NCBI RefSeq assembly: GCF_000430545.1
Contig: NZ_KE387163.1
Location: forward strand, 464,439 to 528,438
Source: Tenacibaculum ovolyticum DSM 18103
GTDB lineage: Bacteria; Bacteroidota; Bacteroidia; Flavobacteriales; Flavobacteriaceae
Reading direction: 5' to 3'
Length of the DNA stretch: 64,000 nucleotides
Below, piece after piece: positions 8,508 through 19,791 of the stretch. The translations under genes were made by a program, and so were the position numbers. How positions within the stretch are numbered: position 1 is the first letter of the stretch; each line of letters opens with the position of its first letter. Below the pieces are notes generated by a model. That model did not search any database. It saw nothing but the letters and a program-made list of their open reading frames with translations, and had not been told where the DNA came from.

Positions 8508-9383
8508 TTATAGGTTGTCTATAAAATCTGATATTTTCGTTTGTAAATTTTCTGTCGCTTTTACTAGTGGTAATCGAATTTCGTCTAAGCAAATTCCTTT
8601 TTTTAGTAATAATGCCTTAATTCCTGCAGGATTATTTTCTTCAAAGATATAAGATACAACATCCATCAATTTGTAATGAATTGCATAAGACTCTTTAGTT
8701 TCTCCTGCCAAACCTAATTGAATCATTTTAGAAAACTCTTTTGGTAATCCTTGTCCTATTACTGAAATTACTCCTGCAGCTCCTGCTAAAACGACTCCTA
8801 ATGCTAAATCATCATCACCAGAAATTATTAAAAAATCTTTTGGTTTGTTCTTTAATAATTCTAAGTACTGTTGCTGATTGTTACCTGCTTCTTTCACAGC
8901 TACAATATTTTCAAAATCATTTGCTAAACGTAAAGTTGTAGCTGGCTCCATATTCTTAGCTGTTCTACCAGGTACATTATATAATATAATTGGTTTAGTA
9001 CTTACTAAAGAAATTGCTTTAAAGTGTTGATAAAAACCTTCTTGCGTTGGTTTACTATAATAAGGTGCTACAGATAAAATACCATCAATATTTGATAAGT
9101 CTAATGATCTTAGTTCATCAATTACTGTTTGTGTATTATTACCACCAACACCTAATACTAAAGGCAACCTTCCTTTATTCTCATCAGAAATCACTTTAAT
9201 AATTTCTTCTTTTTCTTCTTTTGTTATTGTACCACTTTCTCCTGTTGTTCCATTGATAACTAAATAACTTACACCGTTATCAATATTGTAATTTACTAAC
9301 TTTCTAAGTGCATTAAAATCTACACTTAAATCTTCGCTAAATGGAGTAACTAAAGCAACTCCAGTACCAACAAATTTTTGCAT
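8508..9383 (-). CDS. dapA: 4-hydroxy-tetrahydrodipicolinate synthase (DapA)
   Basis: Condenses pyruvate with aspartate semialdehyde, the first committed step to diaminopimelate and lysine. The 291-residue TIM-barrel protein shows GTTGESGTI, the catalytic YNVPGRT motif (Y135), and the Schiff-base lysine K164 in VAVKEAG. Downstream GDDDLALGVVLAGAAGVISV also fits the family. The start ATG overlaps the stop of the DUF6913 gene (TAATG), so the two are coupled. dapF of the same pathway lies 13 kb away in this window. Confidence 0.97.
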   Translation of the reverse strand: MQKFVGTGVALVTPFSEDLSVDFNALRKLVNYNIDNGVSYLVINGTTGESGTITKEEKEEIIKVISDENKGRLPLVLGVGGNNTQTVIDELRSLDLSNIDGILSVAPYYSKPTQEGFYQHFKAISLVSTKPIILYNVPGRTAKNMEPATTLRLANDFENIVAVKEAGNNQQQYLELLKNKPKDFLIISGDDDLALGVVLAGAAGVISVIGQGLPKEFSKMIQLGLAGETKESYAIHYKLMDVVSYIFEENNPAGIKALLLKKGICLDEIRLPLVKATENLQTKISDFIDNL

Positions 9384-9895
9384 TATATTTTATTTAAAAT
9401 CGTTAAATATTTTTTTAATTCTTTATTTAAAACTGCCTCATTTAAGCCTTCATCAGCTACAACAATATCATACAATCTATCATCAATATCTGCAAAACCA
9501 GCTTTTAAGTTTGCTTTAGACAACAAAGTTATCATATTAGTATATAAATTAGGTGTTTTTACATAGTTAATCAATAAATCATAATCGTTTTTAACGAAAT
9601 TTTTTAAATTGTCTGATTTTAAACTAGCATTAAATCCAATATCTTTTTTAGTAAAAAAAAGAGGAGAAGTATCTTCTTTCTTTAAAAATTCTTTATACAC
9701 TAATACTTCTATATTTTCTTTTTTAAAAGAAAGTACATTTACTAAATTAGCTATCATTACATTTTCTAAGGATTCGTTATCTAATAAAATTAAAATTTTT
9801 TGAACCTTATTTAAATTATGATTTTTATTTACTTTTTTATCAATAGCTTTACTATACGTTTTTTCTATTGACCTTTGTTTCAGTTTACCTATCAT
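9383..9895 (-). CDS. DUF6913 family protein
   Basis: A 170-residue soluble protein with a lysine-rich N-terminus and a Rossmann-like alternation of strands (KILILLDNES, NIEVLVYKEF, YDLLINYV, KAGFADIDDRLYDIVV). I place it in DUF6913, a small Flavobacteriia family usually found immediately before dapA; this rests on recall of the family. The function is unknown. Conserved LLINY and GFADIDDRLYDIV segments may form a pocket. Overlap with dapA suggests co-expression with lysine/peptidoglycan precursor synthesis. Confidence 0.65.
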   Translation of the reverse strand: MIGKLKQRSIEKTYSKAIDKKVNKNHNLNKVQKILILLDNESLENVMIANLVNVLSFKKENIEVLVYKEFLKKEDTSPLFFTKKDIGFNASLKSDNLKNFVKNDYDLLINYVKTPNLYTNMITLLSKANLKAGFADIDDRLYDIVVADEGLNEAVLNKELKKYLTILNKI

Positions 9896-9923
9896 TTTTA
9901 ATAATTACTATTGCTAATGTACA

Positions 9924-11000
9924 TTATTTATGCTGGATTTCTAACAATATAAATTGATTCAATTGCTTACCATATACTTGAAAATTATCATCAGAAACTA
10001 CTATTAACGATTGATTTCCATTTGACAATTCAGGACCAAAAGTAATCCCTTCAATATTATCAATAATAGTGTCAGTTAATTTACCTTGTATTGATTCAAA
10101 ATCAAATAACAACTCTTTTTTAAGCGGAATATATTCTTGTTTTTTTAAAGATTCAATATTTAAAGAATTTGTTGAGTCATCATCAATAGTTGCCTTAAAA
10201 ATTCTAATAGTATTTCCTTGAGTTCCATATCCACTTTGATAAATTCTTTCTATAACAAAAAAACTATTCTTTGTATATTCTAAAATAGCAGTTACTCCGT
10301 TTAAATTAACTGTTCCTTTGGCTGGTTTTGTTATTTTTTCTAATTGATAAGTAAATTGTTTCGTCGCTTTTTTAGTTTCATTATTAAAATACGTAATTCG
10401 TATTGGTGATTCTGTTTTATGAAACGTTGGCTCTTCTCCATCTGCAGCCAATGGGCCTTCCATTGCTACCCAATAACCTTTTTTATCAATACTTTTCGAA
10501 GAGCTTTCAAAAGTTGCATTATGCTTTGGTTTTGCTAAAGAGTTTGCTTTAAAATAAGACGGTATCTTAATCTTATCTTGTATTTTACCTAAGCTATTTA
10601 CTGTAAAAATAACTGGACTTTTACCTTTTCTTATAGATCCTTCGCTTACCAAGTTTATTTGATCATTTACAACAAAAATAGATTCTAAATCTAATACATT
10701 ATCTTTATAAAACTGACTTACTGAATCTACCTTAATTGTTTGTTTAAATTCTACTGATTCTATTGAATCATCCTTTATTAAAATATCTCCAACTAAAATT
10801 CTTGGATTTTTTGAATCATCAACTACCATATAATATTGATTATTACTAAAATCAATACCTGAAATACCTCCAACAATTGTATTTTCAAATACTAATGAGT
10901 CTTTAACTATAAACTCATTTAAAAATTTTAATGATATTTTCTCTGTTTTACATCCTGTAAAAACTAAGAATACGACAATATAAAATAACTTTATTTTCAT
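9924..11000 (-). CDS. Esterase-like-activity-of-phytase family lipoprotein
   Basis: A 358-residue lipoprotein (lipobox VFTGC, mature Cys17) with the phytase-like beta-propeller fold of PF13449. The pattern is GGISGIDFSNNQYYMVVDDS, then DLESIFVVNDQINLVSEGS, a conserved YWVAMEGPL segment, and NIEGITFGPELSNGNQSLIVVSDDN at the end. Members are outer-membrane or periplasmic and are thought to act on phosphate esters, but substrates are mostly untested. A TATTTTTG box sits only a few bases upstream of the ATG, so the mRNA may be almost leaderless. It is a single-gene unit, divergent from the DoxX gene. Confidence 0.8.
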   Translation of the reverse strand: MKIKLFYIVVFLVFTGCKTEKISLKFLNEFIVKDSLVFENTIVGGISGIDFSNNQYYMVVDDSKNPRILVGDILIKDDSIESVEFKQTIKVDSVSQFYKDNVLDLESIFVVNDQINLVSEGSIRKGKSPVIFTVNSLGKIQDKIKIPSYFKANSLAKPKHNATFESSSKSIDKKGYWVAMEGPLAADGEEPTFHKTESPIRITYFNNETKKATKQFTYQLEKITKPAKGTVNLNGVTAILEYTKNSFFVIERIYQSGYGTQGNTIRIFKATIDDDSTNSLNIESLKKQEYIPLKKELLFDFESIQGKLTDTIIDNIEGITFGPELSNGNQSLIVVSDDNFQVYGKQLNQFILLEIQHK

Positions 11001-11004
11001 ATTG

Positions 11005-11012
11005 CAAAAATA
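11005..11012 (-). promoter_or_regulatory. -7 promoter box for phytase-like gene
   Basis: TATTTTTG on the minus strand, four bases upstream of the ATG. With the usual 6-7 base offset, transcription would begin at the start codon itself. Confidence 0.5.
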
Positions 11013-11073
11013 CTATTTAATATAGATGTAAGGGTATAAAAACCACTTCGTCTAAAAATAAAAATTAATACAA

Positions 11074-11463
11074 ATGAAAAAATATTTTCCTTTAATATTA
11101 AAAATTATCGCTGCATCTATAATGCTACAAACATTGTTTTTTAAATTTACAGGAGCTGAAGAGAGTGTTAACCTGTTTACAAAAATAGCAGGAAATAACG
11201 AAGCTTTTGCTAGAATAGGAACTGGTATTTTAGAGTTAATTGCTTCAATTTTATTATTTTCTCCAAAAAAAACTTGGTTAGGAGCTATTTTAACTGTCGG
11301 GCTAATGGCAGGAGCAATTATAGGCCACTTAACAAAATTAGGAATAAATCATAATAACGATAATGGGCTTTTATTTTTTAGTGCAATAGTTACATTTGTT
11401 TCTGGGGCAATCTTATTATTTTTTAATAGAAAACAGCTCCCTTTTATTAAAAGGAAATCATAA
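11074..11463 (+). CDS. DoxX-like inner-membrane protein
   Basis: A 129-residue protein with four predicted membrane helices (about 5-25, 45-65, 70-90, 100-120). It shows the DoxX signature pattern: an N-terminal helix with LQTLFFKFTGAEE, then GILELIASILLF and GAILTVGLMAGAIIGHL. The family is related to quinone-associated or thiosulfate:quinone oxidoreductase small subunits, but most members have no proven role. Single-gene unit on the plus strand, closed by a hairpin shared with the convergent GyrI-like gene. Confidence 0.8.
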   Translation: MKKYFPLILKIIAASIMLQTLFFKFTGAEESVNLFTKIAGNNEAFARIGTGILELIASILLFSPKKTWLGAILTVGLMAGAIIGHLTKLGINHNNDNGLLFFSAIVTFVSGAILLFFNRKQLPFIKRKS

Positions 11464-11485
11464 GTTTTTAAATTACAATATAATT

Positions 11486-11528
11486 ACTTAAAAAGCAGCT
11501 TTAAATTACCTAAAACTGCTTTTTAAGT
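11486..11528. terminator. Bidirectional terminator between DoxX and GyrI-like genes
   Basis: A 13-bp perfect stem (ACTTAAAAAGCAG / CTGCTTTTTAAGT) with a 17-base loop lies between two convergent genes. It is A/T-rich on both sides, so it can serve both strands. Confidence 0.65.
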
Positions 11529-11535
11529 ATCTCTT

Positions 11536-11994
11536 TTATTTTACATTTATGTAAATTTCTGCCTCTCCATTAGTCGGGTTTTGTGCCTTTTCTCCGTATA
11601 CTTCAAAATCTGATGTGTAAGCACGTTTAATATCAGACTCCCATATTTTCATCCATTCATCTACTACAGCATTTTTTGTTAAATCTCCTTTTGCTACATA
11701 TTTCTGATAATTAGCCGCTTCAATTCTCTTACCTACAAATCCTAAAGGAACATTATCAATATCACTTACTTTATATCCTAAAATCATTGTATAAGGCTTT
11801 GTATGATCACTTTCATAGTCAGTATATACTGCATACGTACTATCCTCAAGCCTATTTGTAACTTTACCTATTAAGTCATCTGACATAAATTGCTGCCATA
11901 ATTTAGGTATATCTTGCATTGCTTGCCCGTTTTCATTGGTCGTTCTAATTGAAATTCCAACTACATAAAATCCTTCTTTCTTTAATGTATTCAT
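11536..11994 (-). CDS. GyrI-like / effector-binding domain protein
   Basis: A 152-residue stand-alone GyrI-like domain (SHS2 repeat fold, as in the effector domain of AraC/MerR regulators such as Rob and BmrR). Seen in it are FYVVGISIRTTNE, IPKLWQQFMSDDL, TYAVYTDYESDH and a conserved acidic WESDIKRAYTSDFEVYGEK near the end. Stand-alone members bind small hydrophobic or cationic ligands; no DNA-binding domain is present here. A TACTTTTG box at 12018-12025 is a plausible promoter. Confidence 0.8.
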   Translation of the reverse strand: MNTLKKEGFYVVGISIRTTNENGQAMQDIPKLWQQFMSDDLIGKVTNRLEDSTYAVYTDYESDHTKPYTMILGYKVSDIDNVPLGFVGKRIEAANYQKYVAKGDLTKNAVVDEWMKIWESDIKRAYTSDFEVYGEKAQNPTNGEAEIYINVK

Positions 11995-12017
11995 TTTTAT
12001 ATTTTTTAATATTTATA

Positions 12018-12025
12018 CAAAAGTA
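12018..12025 (-). promoter_or_regulatory. -7 promoter box for GyrI-like gene
   Basis: TACTTTTG on the minus strand matches TAnnTTTG and lies 24 bases upstream of the ATG. Confidence 0.5.
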
Positions 12026-12249
12026 AAAGTGAGTTATGACAAAGGAGTGTCAGGGGTAGTTTTGTTTTTTTTCAAAATTTAAAAACACTCTTCTAAAATT
12101 ACATTAGGTGATTTGAAATCATTCTCTATACAATTCTATAAGTAAAAGCAATTACTCTAGACTACTTCAACTTATTACCTTCTCTTTTTTAATAATTGAA
12201 TTATTACAAGTAAAAAAATAATCGGTGTAATAAACTCAATTATATATTG

Positions 12250-12690
12250 TTATAATTTTACTTGGACTAATTTTTTTAAACATATATAGTTCCATAAAGA
12301 AAGTAGTATCCAAACAGGCGAAGAAAAAACAATAGCAAATAAATAAACAACTGACATACCTTTTAATGTCGCTGTAAATATATTATCTGTTGAAAGTTTC
12401 ATTGAAATTGCTGTAAAAACGCAAACCAATAATAAAGTAAAAAGGCAGATACTTATCGAAATAAACACTATTTTAAATTTAGATTGCAACCGTTTATTTT
12501 CAGATGTTTTAATAAAAGCAAAAGAATGAATTATTAATATAGAAATATTAATTAATACATAGTATCCAATGGGCATTTCACCTAAATAAAACTTAATTGA
12601 AATATTACCTATAAGTACATTAATCAATATATAAATAAGATATAGATTTAAATTATCCTTTATTATAGTTACGTTTAATTTGTTAGACAT
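12250..12690 (-). CDS. Hypothetical four-helix membrane protein
   Basis: I do not recognise this 146-residue protein. It has four hydrophobic stretches (about 14-34, 42-62, 76-98, 112-135) separated by short Lys/Arg-rich loops, so it is probably an inner-membrane protein. There are no Cys/His clusters or enzyme motifs. It stands alone on the minus strand with spacers of about 255 and 86 bases on either side. It could be a lineage-specific gene; codon usage looks like its neighbours. Confidence 0.55.
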   Translation of the reverse strand: MSNKLNVTIIKDNLNLYLIYILINVLIGNISIKFYLGEMPIGYYVLINISILIIHSFAFIKTSENKRLQSKFKIVFISISICLFTLLLVCVFTAISMKLSTDNIFTATLKGMSVVYLFAIVFSSPVWILLSLWNYICLKKLVQVKL

Positions 12691-12776
12691 CTCTAAAAAT
12701 ATGTTTTAAATAAAAAACAAGGGTTAACAATTATAGTTTAATCCTATTTTTTAATCAACATATATTAACTTCTTAC

Positions 12777-13502
12777 CTAGTTCGCAAGATTTGCCTTATT
12801 AAGACCTGCTTTATATTTTTCTTCACAAATTTTAAAATACTCTTCTAAACTCATATCATGTGGTTCAAAATTATTTTCTGTATTTCTCATATTAGTAATA
12901 CAGTCTATTCGAAAAGCTCTAAACTCATTACGTAACCTACAAAAAGCAATTAATAGCCAATTTAAATTAGTACTATACATAGCAAATGGTTCTACTATTC
13001 TTTTTGTTGTGTTTTTTTGAAGTGAATGGTATTCAATTTCTAACAACTGAAAATTAGTGATTGCTGTTTGCAATTTCATTAAATGATTACTCGATTTTTC
13101 TTTTTCTTGATTAAACCGAAATACAATTCTTTTAGATAATAAGTCTGCTCTATCTTTTTGTGAATATTTTAGAACAGCTTTAATTTTAGTAATAGCATTT
13201 GTATAATTATCAACAAAAGAAGCGTCTTTATTTTTTAAAATTAATTGCTCTGCTGTAATTAAAGCATTTGCTTCTTCTTCGGAAAACATTATAGGTGGTA
13301 ATTGATACCCTTCTTGTAAAAAATAACCTTTTCCTTCTTCTGTAACAATTGGTATTCCTGAACTTTCTAACGTTCGAATATCTCTATAAATCGTTCGAAT
13401 ACTTACATTAAATTTCTCTGCTAATTCTCTTGCTGTAATTAATCGCTTAGATTGTAATATTGTTACAATTTGTGATAATCTAGAAATTCTTGGTTTTTCC
13501 AT
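12777..13502 (-). CDS. YafY-type transcriptional regulator (HTH + WYL domain)
   Basis: A 241-residue regulator. The N-terminal winged helix (about 7-62) has ELAEKFNVSIRTIYRDIRTLESSGIPI, the DeoR/HTH_11 recognition-helix pattern. A WYL domain occupies about 140-230 (IEYHSLQKNTTKRIVEPFAMYS, NWLLIAFCRLRNEFRAFRIDCI). WYL domains usually sense ligands or nucleic acids and convert them into a change in DNA binding. It starts eight bases after the lysoplasmalogenase stop, so the two are probably one operon. Confidence 0.88.
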   Translation of the reverse strand: MEKPRISRLSQIVTILQSKRLITARELAEKFNVSIRTIYRDIRTLESSGIPIVTEEGKGYFLQEGYQLPPIMFSEEEANALITAEQLILKNKDASFVDNYTNAITKIKAVLKYSQKDRADLLSKRIVFRFNQEKEKSSNHLMKLQTAITNFQLLEIEYHSLQKNTTKRIVEPFAMYSTNLNWLLIAFCRLRNEFRAFRIDCITNMRNTENNFEPHDMSLEEYFKICEEKYKAGLNKANLAN

Positions 13503-13510
13503 TTTAAAAA

Positions 13511-14167
13511 TTATACTTTCTTTAAAATCACTGCTTTTACTATTAAATACTGAGAAACAACATATAATGTAATAATAGCAATATCGAAAAAATGCTTTGG
13601 ACTGTAAAAATTATTTAAAGCTATTAAGCTATCTGATGCTATAAATAAAATACTTCCTAATAACAACCAAGTATTAGCTGTAGATTTTTCTTGTAAATAA
13701 TTTAACAATGCGCAAGTACCAAAAGTTGAAATTGCTATTCCATATACAATTACAGGTACTAACATTTCTCCTAAATTATCTTTTATTAAAAATAATACAA
13801 CTGTAAATAGTGCTACAAAAACAATTGATGTTGTTAATATTTTAACAATTGATGCTGTTTTTAAAAATTTAGTTGTCATTTTTATATACATAATATGTGC
13901 TATTAAAAATGATCCTAACCCAAATACAAAATAATTGGTTTTATCTAATAAAAATACATCTCCCCAAAAAGAGAAAAACAATGCTGAAACCAACCAGAAA
14001 TTAGCTTTTTTAACCGATAACAAATAAACAATCACTAACGTTGTCATTAATAAAGGTTTAAAAATAATTTCTGAACTTTTATTTTGAATAATAACGGCAT
14101 AAATATCAGTAATAGCAACTAATAAAAACACGATTGATGCTACTATAATTTTTGTTTGTTTGGTCAT
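13511..14167 (-). CDS. Lysoplasmalogenase (YhhN/TMEM86 family)
   Basis: A 218-residue integral membrane protein with about eight helices. It has the YhhN family pattern FSFWGDVFLLDKTNYFVFGLGSFLIAHIMYI and, near the end, LLLGSILFIASDSLIALNNF. The two Asp-containing helices are where the hydrolase active site is thought to lie. Family members cleave the vinyl-ether bond of lysoplasmalogens in eukaryotes; the bacterial substrate is uncertain. It is the first gene of a two-gene unit with the WYL regulator. Confidence 0.82.
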   Translation of the reverse strand: MTKQTKIIVASIVFLLVAITDIYAVIIQNKSSEIIFKPLLMTTLVIVYLLSVKKANFWLVSALFFSFWGDVFLLDKTNYFVFGLGSFLIAHIMYIKMTTKFLKTASIVKILTTSIVFVALFTVVLFLIKDNLGEMLVPVIVYGIAISTFGTCALLNYLQEKSTANTWLLLGSILFIASDSLIALNNFYSPKHFFDIAIITLYVVSQYLIVKAVILKKV

Positions 14168-14195
14168 AAAAAATATTTTTAGTAAATTATTAATA

Positions 14196-14203
14196 CAAAA
14201 GTA
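14196..14203 (-). promoter_or_regulatory. -7 promoter box for lysoplasmalogenase-regulator operon
   Basis: TACTTTTG on the minus strand, 29 bases upstream of the ATG. It is identical to the box before the GyrI-like gene. Confidence 0.5.
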
Positions 14204-14269
14204 AATACTAAAATAAGAATAGTCTATCTAAAACTAATAGAATATTTTTTTTAGATTTACATAAGTAAA

Positions 14270-14303
14270 AACCTCAATAACGATAATAATCATTATTGAG
14301 GTT
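14270..14303 (-). terminator. Intrinsic terminator after chitinase
   Basis: An 11-bp stem AACCTCAATAA / TTATTGAGGTT with a 12-base loop lies 28 bases past the chitinase stop. It is followed on the minus strand by TTTTT. Confidence 0.7.
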
Positions 14304-14330
14304 AAAACTAATAGAATATAAAACTCCTTT

Positions 14331-16193
14331 TTACTTACAAGGGCCGATCGTTTTCCACCAGTGCTCTCCGCTACCTGGAGTTATCCAAATAGGACCTGTT
14401 TGTGCTTCATATATAGTATTGTTATACACAACTCTATCTCCTGTATTATATGTTACAGGGTATACTTTCCATCCTGAAATACCAACACATGAAGAACCTC
14501 CAGCTCCTCCTGTAGATACATCAACAGTTATGGTAATTGCAGCTGAAGTTGTATTTGCTCCATCATTGTCAGTTGCTAATGCTGTTACAGTATAATTCCC
14601 TTCCACTACATTTAACCAACTAAAAGCATACGGACTTGTAGTATCTTCTCCTAATTTAGTACTTCCTGCAAAAAACTCTACTTTAGCAACATTACCGTCA
14701 CTATCTGATGCTGCTGCTGATAACAATACAGTATCTCCTTCGTTTACCGAAGTATTATTAGAAGGTGCTGTTAAAGCTACTGAAGGTGCCACATTAGTAG
14801 TTCCACCACCTGTACCGTCTCCACAATCTTGAAGATACTCCCAAGGCTGTCCACTTTCTGTATTCTCAGAAGGAACATCTCCTTTTGTCCACCATTTAGC
14901 TTTATAAAGTTTATTTTGATACGAAGCCTCTTGCCCTTCTGTATATGCTTTTGATATCAACCATTGAGCAGCACTACATCCATTACCTCCAGTATTACCA
15001 CCGCCTGTATAAGGAGACCTAGGATAATTTTCAGCATTTGCAATAGCTTGTGATTGAGAAACTCCACCAAGTACCTGACTTGCTGTATATAAATATCCGT
15101 AAGCTGAAGAATTATTTGCACCTAATAGTAATTGCCATATCATTACACCATCATTGTTGCTATTACTTGCAGCAATATGCCCAGAAAGATCTGCCATATT
15201 TTGATAAGTATAAGTATAATATGGCCCCCAAGGTTCATTAGGAAAATGTGTCCCTGCTGCAATAGAGAATCCATATATGTTTGCATAATACTTATATGAA
15301 TCATACATTATTTTTCTATTACTTGCTGCTCCTGTATTATATCCTTGATAAGCTATTAAATCTATTTTATCTCCAACTGCTTTCATTACCGGAATCATAT
15401 GACCTGTAGTTGCAAAACCATATAAACTAATAGCTTCATTAGGTGAAATTGCATTATATAGCCCTGCATCTGACTCGCCTGTAACCGTGTTTCTTTTACT
15501 ATAAGCAAAAGGAGAAGTAGAATCATCATTATTTAATCCTCCTAAAGCACCAACTCCGGCTGGTGCACAGGCTAATAAATATTCACCCTTAGGCATAATT
15601 GCTCTAGAGTTTATAAAAAAATCTTTAAATCGTTGTACATTAATTGGGCTACCTATTGTTGCAAAACTTCCGTTAGGCTCAAAGTCCCAATCAATCCCTT
15701 CAAACCCCATATCATCCACCAAATCTTTAATTTGTTGGTAATTGATATTATAAGCAGCATCTGAGCCCCAATAAGTTTCTCCTCCTATTGATAGAATTAC
15801 TTTTGTTCCTTTAGATTTTAAAGCTGCTACAGATTCTTTTAAAATATCTCCTTCATAAGGAGTTTGAATTCCTGTACCAGTAATATCAAGAGATCCTTTT
15901 TGATATGTTAAATTAGGCTTTGCAAATGCTAAAAAAACATGAGTTACGTGTTCTGGAATATCTCTTAATTTTGTACCTCCATTTGCGGCTGGAAAACTCT
16001 CTGACCATGAAGGAAAATAACCAAGAATAACAGGTTTTGTAAGCGTTGTAGCTCTTGCTCTCATGACTGAGTTCCCTGTAGATTTTACTGATTCTGAAGC
16101 TAAATTTTTATCAACAAAATTTTCGTTGCTACTACAGGAAAAAAACATAGTAAATATTATAGTTAAAACTGTAATGCTTTTTAATAATTTCAT
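14331..16193 (-). CDS. GH18 chitinase lipoprotein with two CBM5/12 domains
   Basis: Hydrolyses beta-1,4-GlcNAc links of chitin. The 620-residue protein has a lipoprotein signal (FFSC, Cys20), a GH18 barrel at about 52-390, a CBM5/12 chitin-binding domain near 412-460 (AQWLISKAYTEGQEASYQNKLYKAKWW type), an Ig-like/PKD-type linker at about 470-560, and a second CBM5/12 at 570-620 ending HWWKTIGPCK. The catalytic acid is E172 in EGIDWDFE; the first Asp of the usual DGxDxDxE motif is replaced by E165. The lipid anchor suggests outer-membrane attachment facing polymeric chitin, rather than free secretion. Genes for uptake of the products are not adjacent. Confidence 0.92.
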   Translation of the reverse strand: MKLLKSITVLTIIFTMFFSCSSNENFVDKNLASESVKSTGNSVMRARATTLTKPVILGYFPSWSESFPAANGGTKLRDIPEHVTHVFLAFAKPNLTYQKGSLDITGTGIQTPYEGDILKESVAALKSKGTKVILSIGGETYWGSDAAYNINYQQIKDLVDDMGFEGIDWDFEPNGSFATIGSPINVQRFKDFFINSRAIMPKGEYLLACAPAGVGALGGLNNDDSTSPFAYSKRNTVTGESDAGLYNAISPNEAISLYGFATTGHMIPVMKAVGDKIDLIAYQGYNTGAASNRKIMYDSYKYYANIYGFSIAAGTHFPNEPWGPYYTYTYQNMADLSGHIAASNSNNDGVMIWQLLLGANNSSAYGYLYTASQVLGGVSQSQAIANAENYPRSPYTGGGNTGGNGCSAAQWLISKAYTEGQEASYQNKLYKAKWWTKGDVPSENTESGQPWEYLQDCGDGTGGGTTNVAPSVALTAPSNNTSVNEGDTVLLSAAASDSDGNVAKVEFFAGSTKLGEDTTSPYAFSWLNVVEGNYTVTALATDNDGANTTSAAITITVDVSTGGAGGSSCVGISGWKVYPVTYNTGDRVVYNNTIYEAQTGPIWITPGSGEHWWKTIGPCK

Positions 16194-16614
16194 AATGTAT
16201 AGATTTTTGGGGGTTACGTAGTTTTTTCTATAGACGTTATGTTTTTTAATAAAATTATTATAATAAAAATTATTTTGACTTATGATAAAAGCTATAATCG
16301 CTTTAACTATTTATTTATACAAGTTTTTACTATTTGTCCTTTTAAAAAAAATAAATCTACAAACAGTAACAAAAAAGCCATGAACAACACTTTATCACAT
16401 AAAACAACTTTTGTTAACAAACCATAATTACATTTTTTTAATTCATTAACATAACTATATATAATTTACAGTAGATTAAACAACCCAAATAAAAACCTTA
16501 AGTATGATAACAAATAATATCGTTAGTTATTTCATTATGAATATTAAAAAAATAGAGCATTCATTAATGAATGCTCTATTATATATCAAAATACTTAACA
16601 AATGTATTAATGAA
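16194..16614. other. Chitinase upstream region and ligA downstream region
   Basis: A 421-base spacer, strongly AT-rich. It should hold the promoter of the chitinase gene (minus strand), but I find no clean TAnnTTTG box near its start. This may mean regulated expression or a different sigma factor. A 62-codon open frame at 16239-16427 has poor, Lys/Asn-rich content and no family signature, so I leave it out. The ligA terminator lies at 16551-16580. Confidence 0.5.
16551..16580 (-). terminator. Intrinsic terminator after ligA
   Basis: A 30-base perfect palindrome (arm AATAGAGCATTCATT) followed on the minus strand by a run of T residues (A-run at 16546-16552 on the plus strand), 34 bases past the ligA stop. 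Confidence 0.85.
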
Positions 16615-19198
<2,584 letters not shown>

Positions 19199-19273
19199 TT
19201 TTAAAAATTTTACGCTAAATTAAGGAAAAAAATCAGGTATAAATAGTGTAGTACTTGGCTTTTTTCAACAAAA

Positions 19274-19297
19274 AAACCGAAGCGAAAGCTTCGGTTT
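19274..19297 (-). terminator. Intrinsic terminator after lipocalin-like gene
   Basis: Stem AAACCGAAGC / GCTTCGGTTT closed by a stable GAAA tetraloop, followed on the minus strand by a T tract. It lies 24 bases beyond the stop of the 19321-19695 gene. Confidence 0.85.
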
Positions 19298-19320
19298 AAA
19301 CACAATATACATCTATTATG

Positions 19321-19695
19321 TTATTTTTTTAATTTCATTGTATAAACAACATCTCCTTCGGTAGCTGAGAATAAAAGCTCTTTATCATTTAGCAGTTCAA
19401 CTTTTAAGCCATTTGCTAAACTTTCATCTCCTTCAAACTTAATTACCTTAGTTAATTCTTCAAACTTCCAAACACCTTGCTTTTCGTTATTATTCATAAC
19501 AACTTGGTATTTACCATCTGAATGAAAAACCATCCAACTAGCATCTTCTGAATAGCTTTGAATTTCTTCACCAATTTGAACTGACTCTACAAGCCATTTA
19601 CCTGATGTTAAAAAATTTAATTCGTTAATTTCTTGGGAAAAAGATATTGATGTTACACTAAGTAACAATAAAAGTATAGGGAATACTTTTTTCAT
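19321..19695 (-). CDS. Small secreted lipocalin-like protein
   Basis: A 124-residue protein with a signal peptide (to SISFSQ, about residue 20). The body is a series of beta strands beginning LNFLTSGKWLVESVQIG and continuing WMVFHSDGKYQVVMNN, GVWKF, LLFSATEGDVVYTMKLKK, the pattern of Bacteroidota lipocalin-like (META/DUF-type) small barrels. Probably periplasmic; ligand unknown. It has its own terminator and sits downstream of the gap terminator, so it is likely a single-gene unit. Confidence 0.65.
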   Translation of the reverse strand: MKKVFPILLLLLSVTSISFSQEINELNFLTSGKWLVESVQIGEEIQSYSEDASWMVFHSDGKYQVVMNNNEKQGVWKFEELTKVIKFEGDESLANGLKVELLNDKELLFSATEGDVVYTMKLKK

Positions 19696-19742
19696 ATTTT
19701 AGGGGCGTTAGGGGATTAAATATGTTCCGAATATAATAAAAA

Positions 19743-19769
19743 AAGCTGAAATAAAAAATATCTCAGCTT
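19743..19769 (-). terminator. Intrinsic terminator after gap
   Basis: AAGCTGAAATA can pair with TATCTCAGCTT (one mismatch), and the minus strand continues into seven or more T residues. It lies 23 bases past the GAPDH stop. Confidence 0.7.
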
Positions 19770-19791
19770 CTTTCTTGTTTATTAATTTAGT

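Noticed and set aside
14296..14595. Plus-strand 99-codon frame within the chitinase 3' end
   Set aside because: Antisense shadow of the chitin-binding domain.
16239..16427. 62-codon open frame upstream of the chitinase
   Set aside because: Low-complexity Ile/Lys/Asn content, no family pattern, and it lies antisense to the expected promoter region.
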